This document shows, piece after piece, positions 63,701-64,000 of a stretch of DNA of 64,000 nt. The position numbers and the translations under genes were made by a program. Every line of letters begins with the position of its first letter. Position 1 is the first letter of the stretch. A model generated the notes under the pieces. That model was not told the DNA's origin, searched no databases, and was given only the letters and a program-made list of their open reading frames with translations. Where the stretch lies: the NCBI GenBank assembly GCA_023376005.1, contig CM042152.1, positions 87,696,183-87,760,182 on the forward strand, given 5' to 3'. The stretch comes from Doryteuthis pealeii (Eukaryota > Mollusca > Cephalopoda > Myopsida > Loliginidae).

Positions 63701-63896
63701 CTTAGTAACAGTAACTATTCTGAAAATAACTAGCAAAAATTCATATGGTGTTAGTATTAAAAGCCAATGAATTAATGAACTTCAAAATCATTTTAAACAT
63801 TATCTCAAACAGATCTAATCACAGGCATCACTAAAATAATTCTAAAATTCTTCAGTAATAACCATTACACATGAGAATATATATACATATATTGTT

Positions 63897-64000
63897 GTTA
63901 TCAGCTAGAGAGCAAAGAGTCTATCCTCTTTTTGCTAGTACTAGACCAGGGAAATCGTTTCTGCATCTGAGGTGGAGTGCCATACCTACCATCAGCTGCC
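63897..64000 (-). mobile_element. SINE family E, cut by the window end
   Basis: TATCAGCTAGAGAGCAAAG, CTATCCTCTTTTTGCTAGTA and ACCTACCATCAGCTGCC match the inverted E body. Confidence 0.85.

Overview
The window looks like intergenic DNA from an invertebrate animal. It is AT-rich, full of (AT)n microsatellites, and contains relics of animal mobile elements: mariner and Tc1 DNA transposons, Ty3/gypsy retrotransposons, RTE-like and I-clade-like LINEs, Helitrons, tRNA-derived SINEs and Penelope-like foldback repeats with hammerhead motifs. I find no intact host gene. The recognisable protein similarity in the translated sequence comes from broken transposable-element genes. A lophotrochozoan such as a mollusc is a guess, resting on the AT-rich, SINE-rich texture and the LINE and mariner mix; no host gene is available to test it.

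Layout. 0-9 kb: a foldback repeat with a hammerhead-like motif, a SINE with a 19-bp target duplication, LINE reverse-transcriptase fragments on both strands with a solo LTR in one, a gypsy RT fragment and several SINEs. 9-20 kb: a SINE between 44-bp direct repeats, a 647-bp palindromic MITE, two nested Helitrons, a gypsy integrase tail, an I-type LINE fragment (RNase H plus C-terminus), a SINE nested in a mariner-type MITE and an internally deleted mariner. 20-31 kb: a duplicated two-unit repeat block and many copies of family D, several nested in other repeats. 31-46 kb: a second foldback with hammerhead-like motifs, SINEs, a minisatellite, two head-to-tail Helitrons, a 201-bp MITE, mariner and Tc1 pseudogenes and a polypurine tract. 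46-54 kb: a large palindrome split by a solo LTR, a canonical hammerhead fold and a third Helitron of the first family. 54-60 kb: a 4.6-kb LTR element without coding capacity, inserted in a SINE. 60-64 kb: SINEs, a minisatellite that grew out of a SINE, a deleted mariner and a second minisatellite interrupted by another element.

Themes. Many insertions keep readable target duplications, so a relative history can be reconstructed. Several SINE-like families share modules, chiefly a 3' module of about 35 bp seen at about 17 places. Several foldback families share a CTGANGA-hairpin-GAAA pattern; one copy forms a textbook type I hammerhead, and two families fit a hammerhead with one extra core nucleotide. 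Family letters (A, B, C and so on) are my own labels for repeats that recur within the window.
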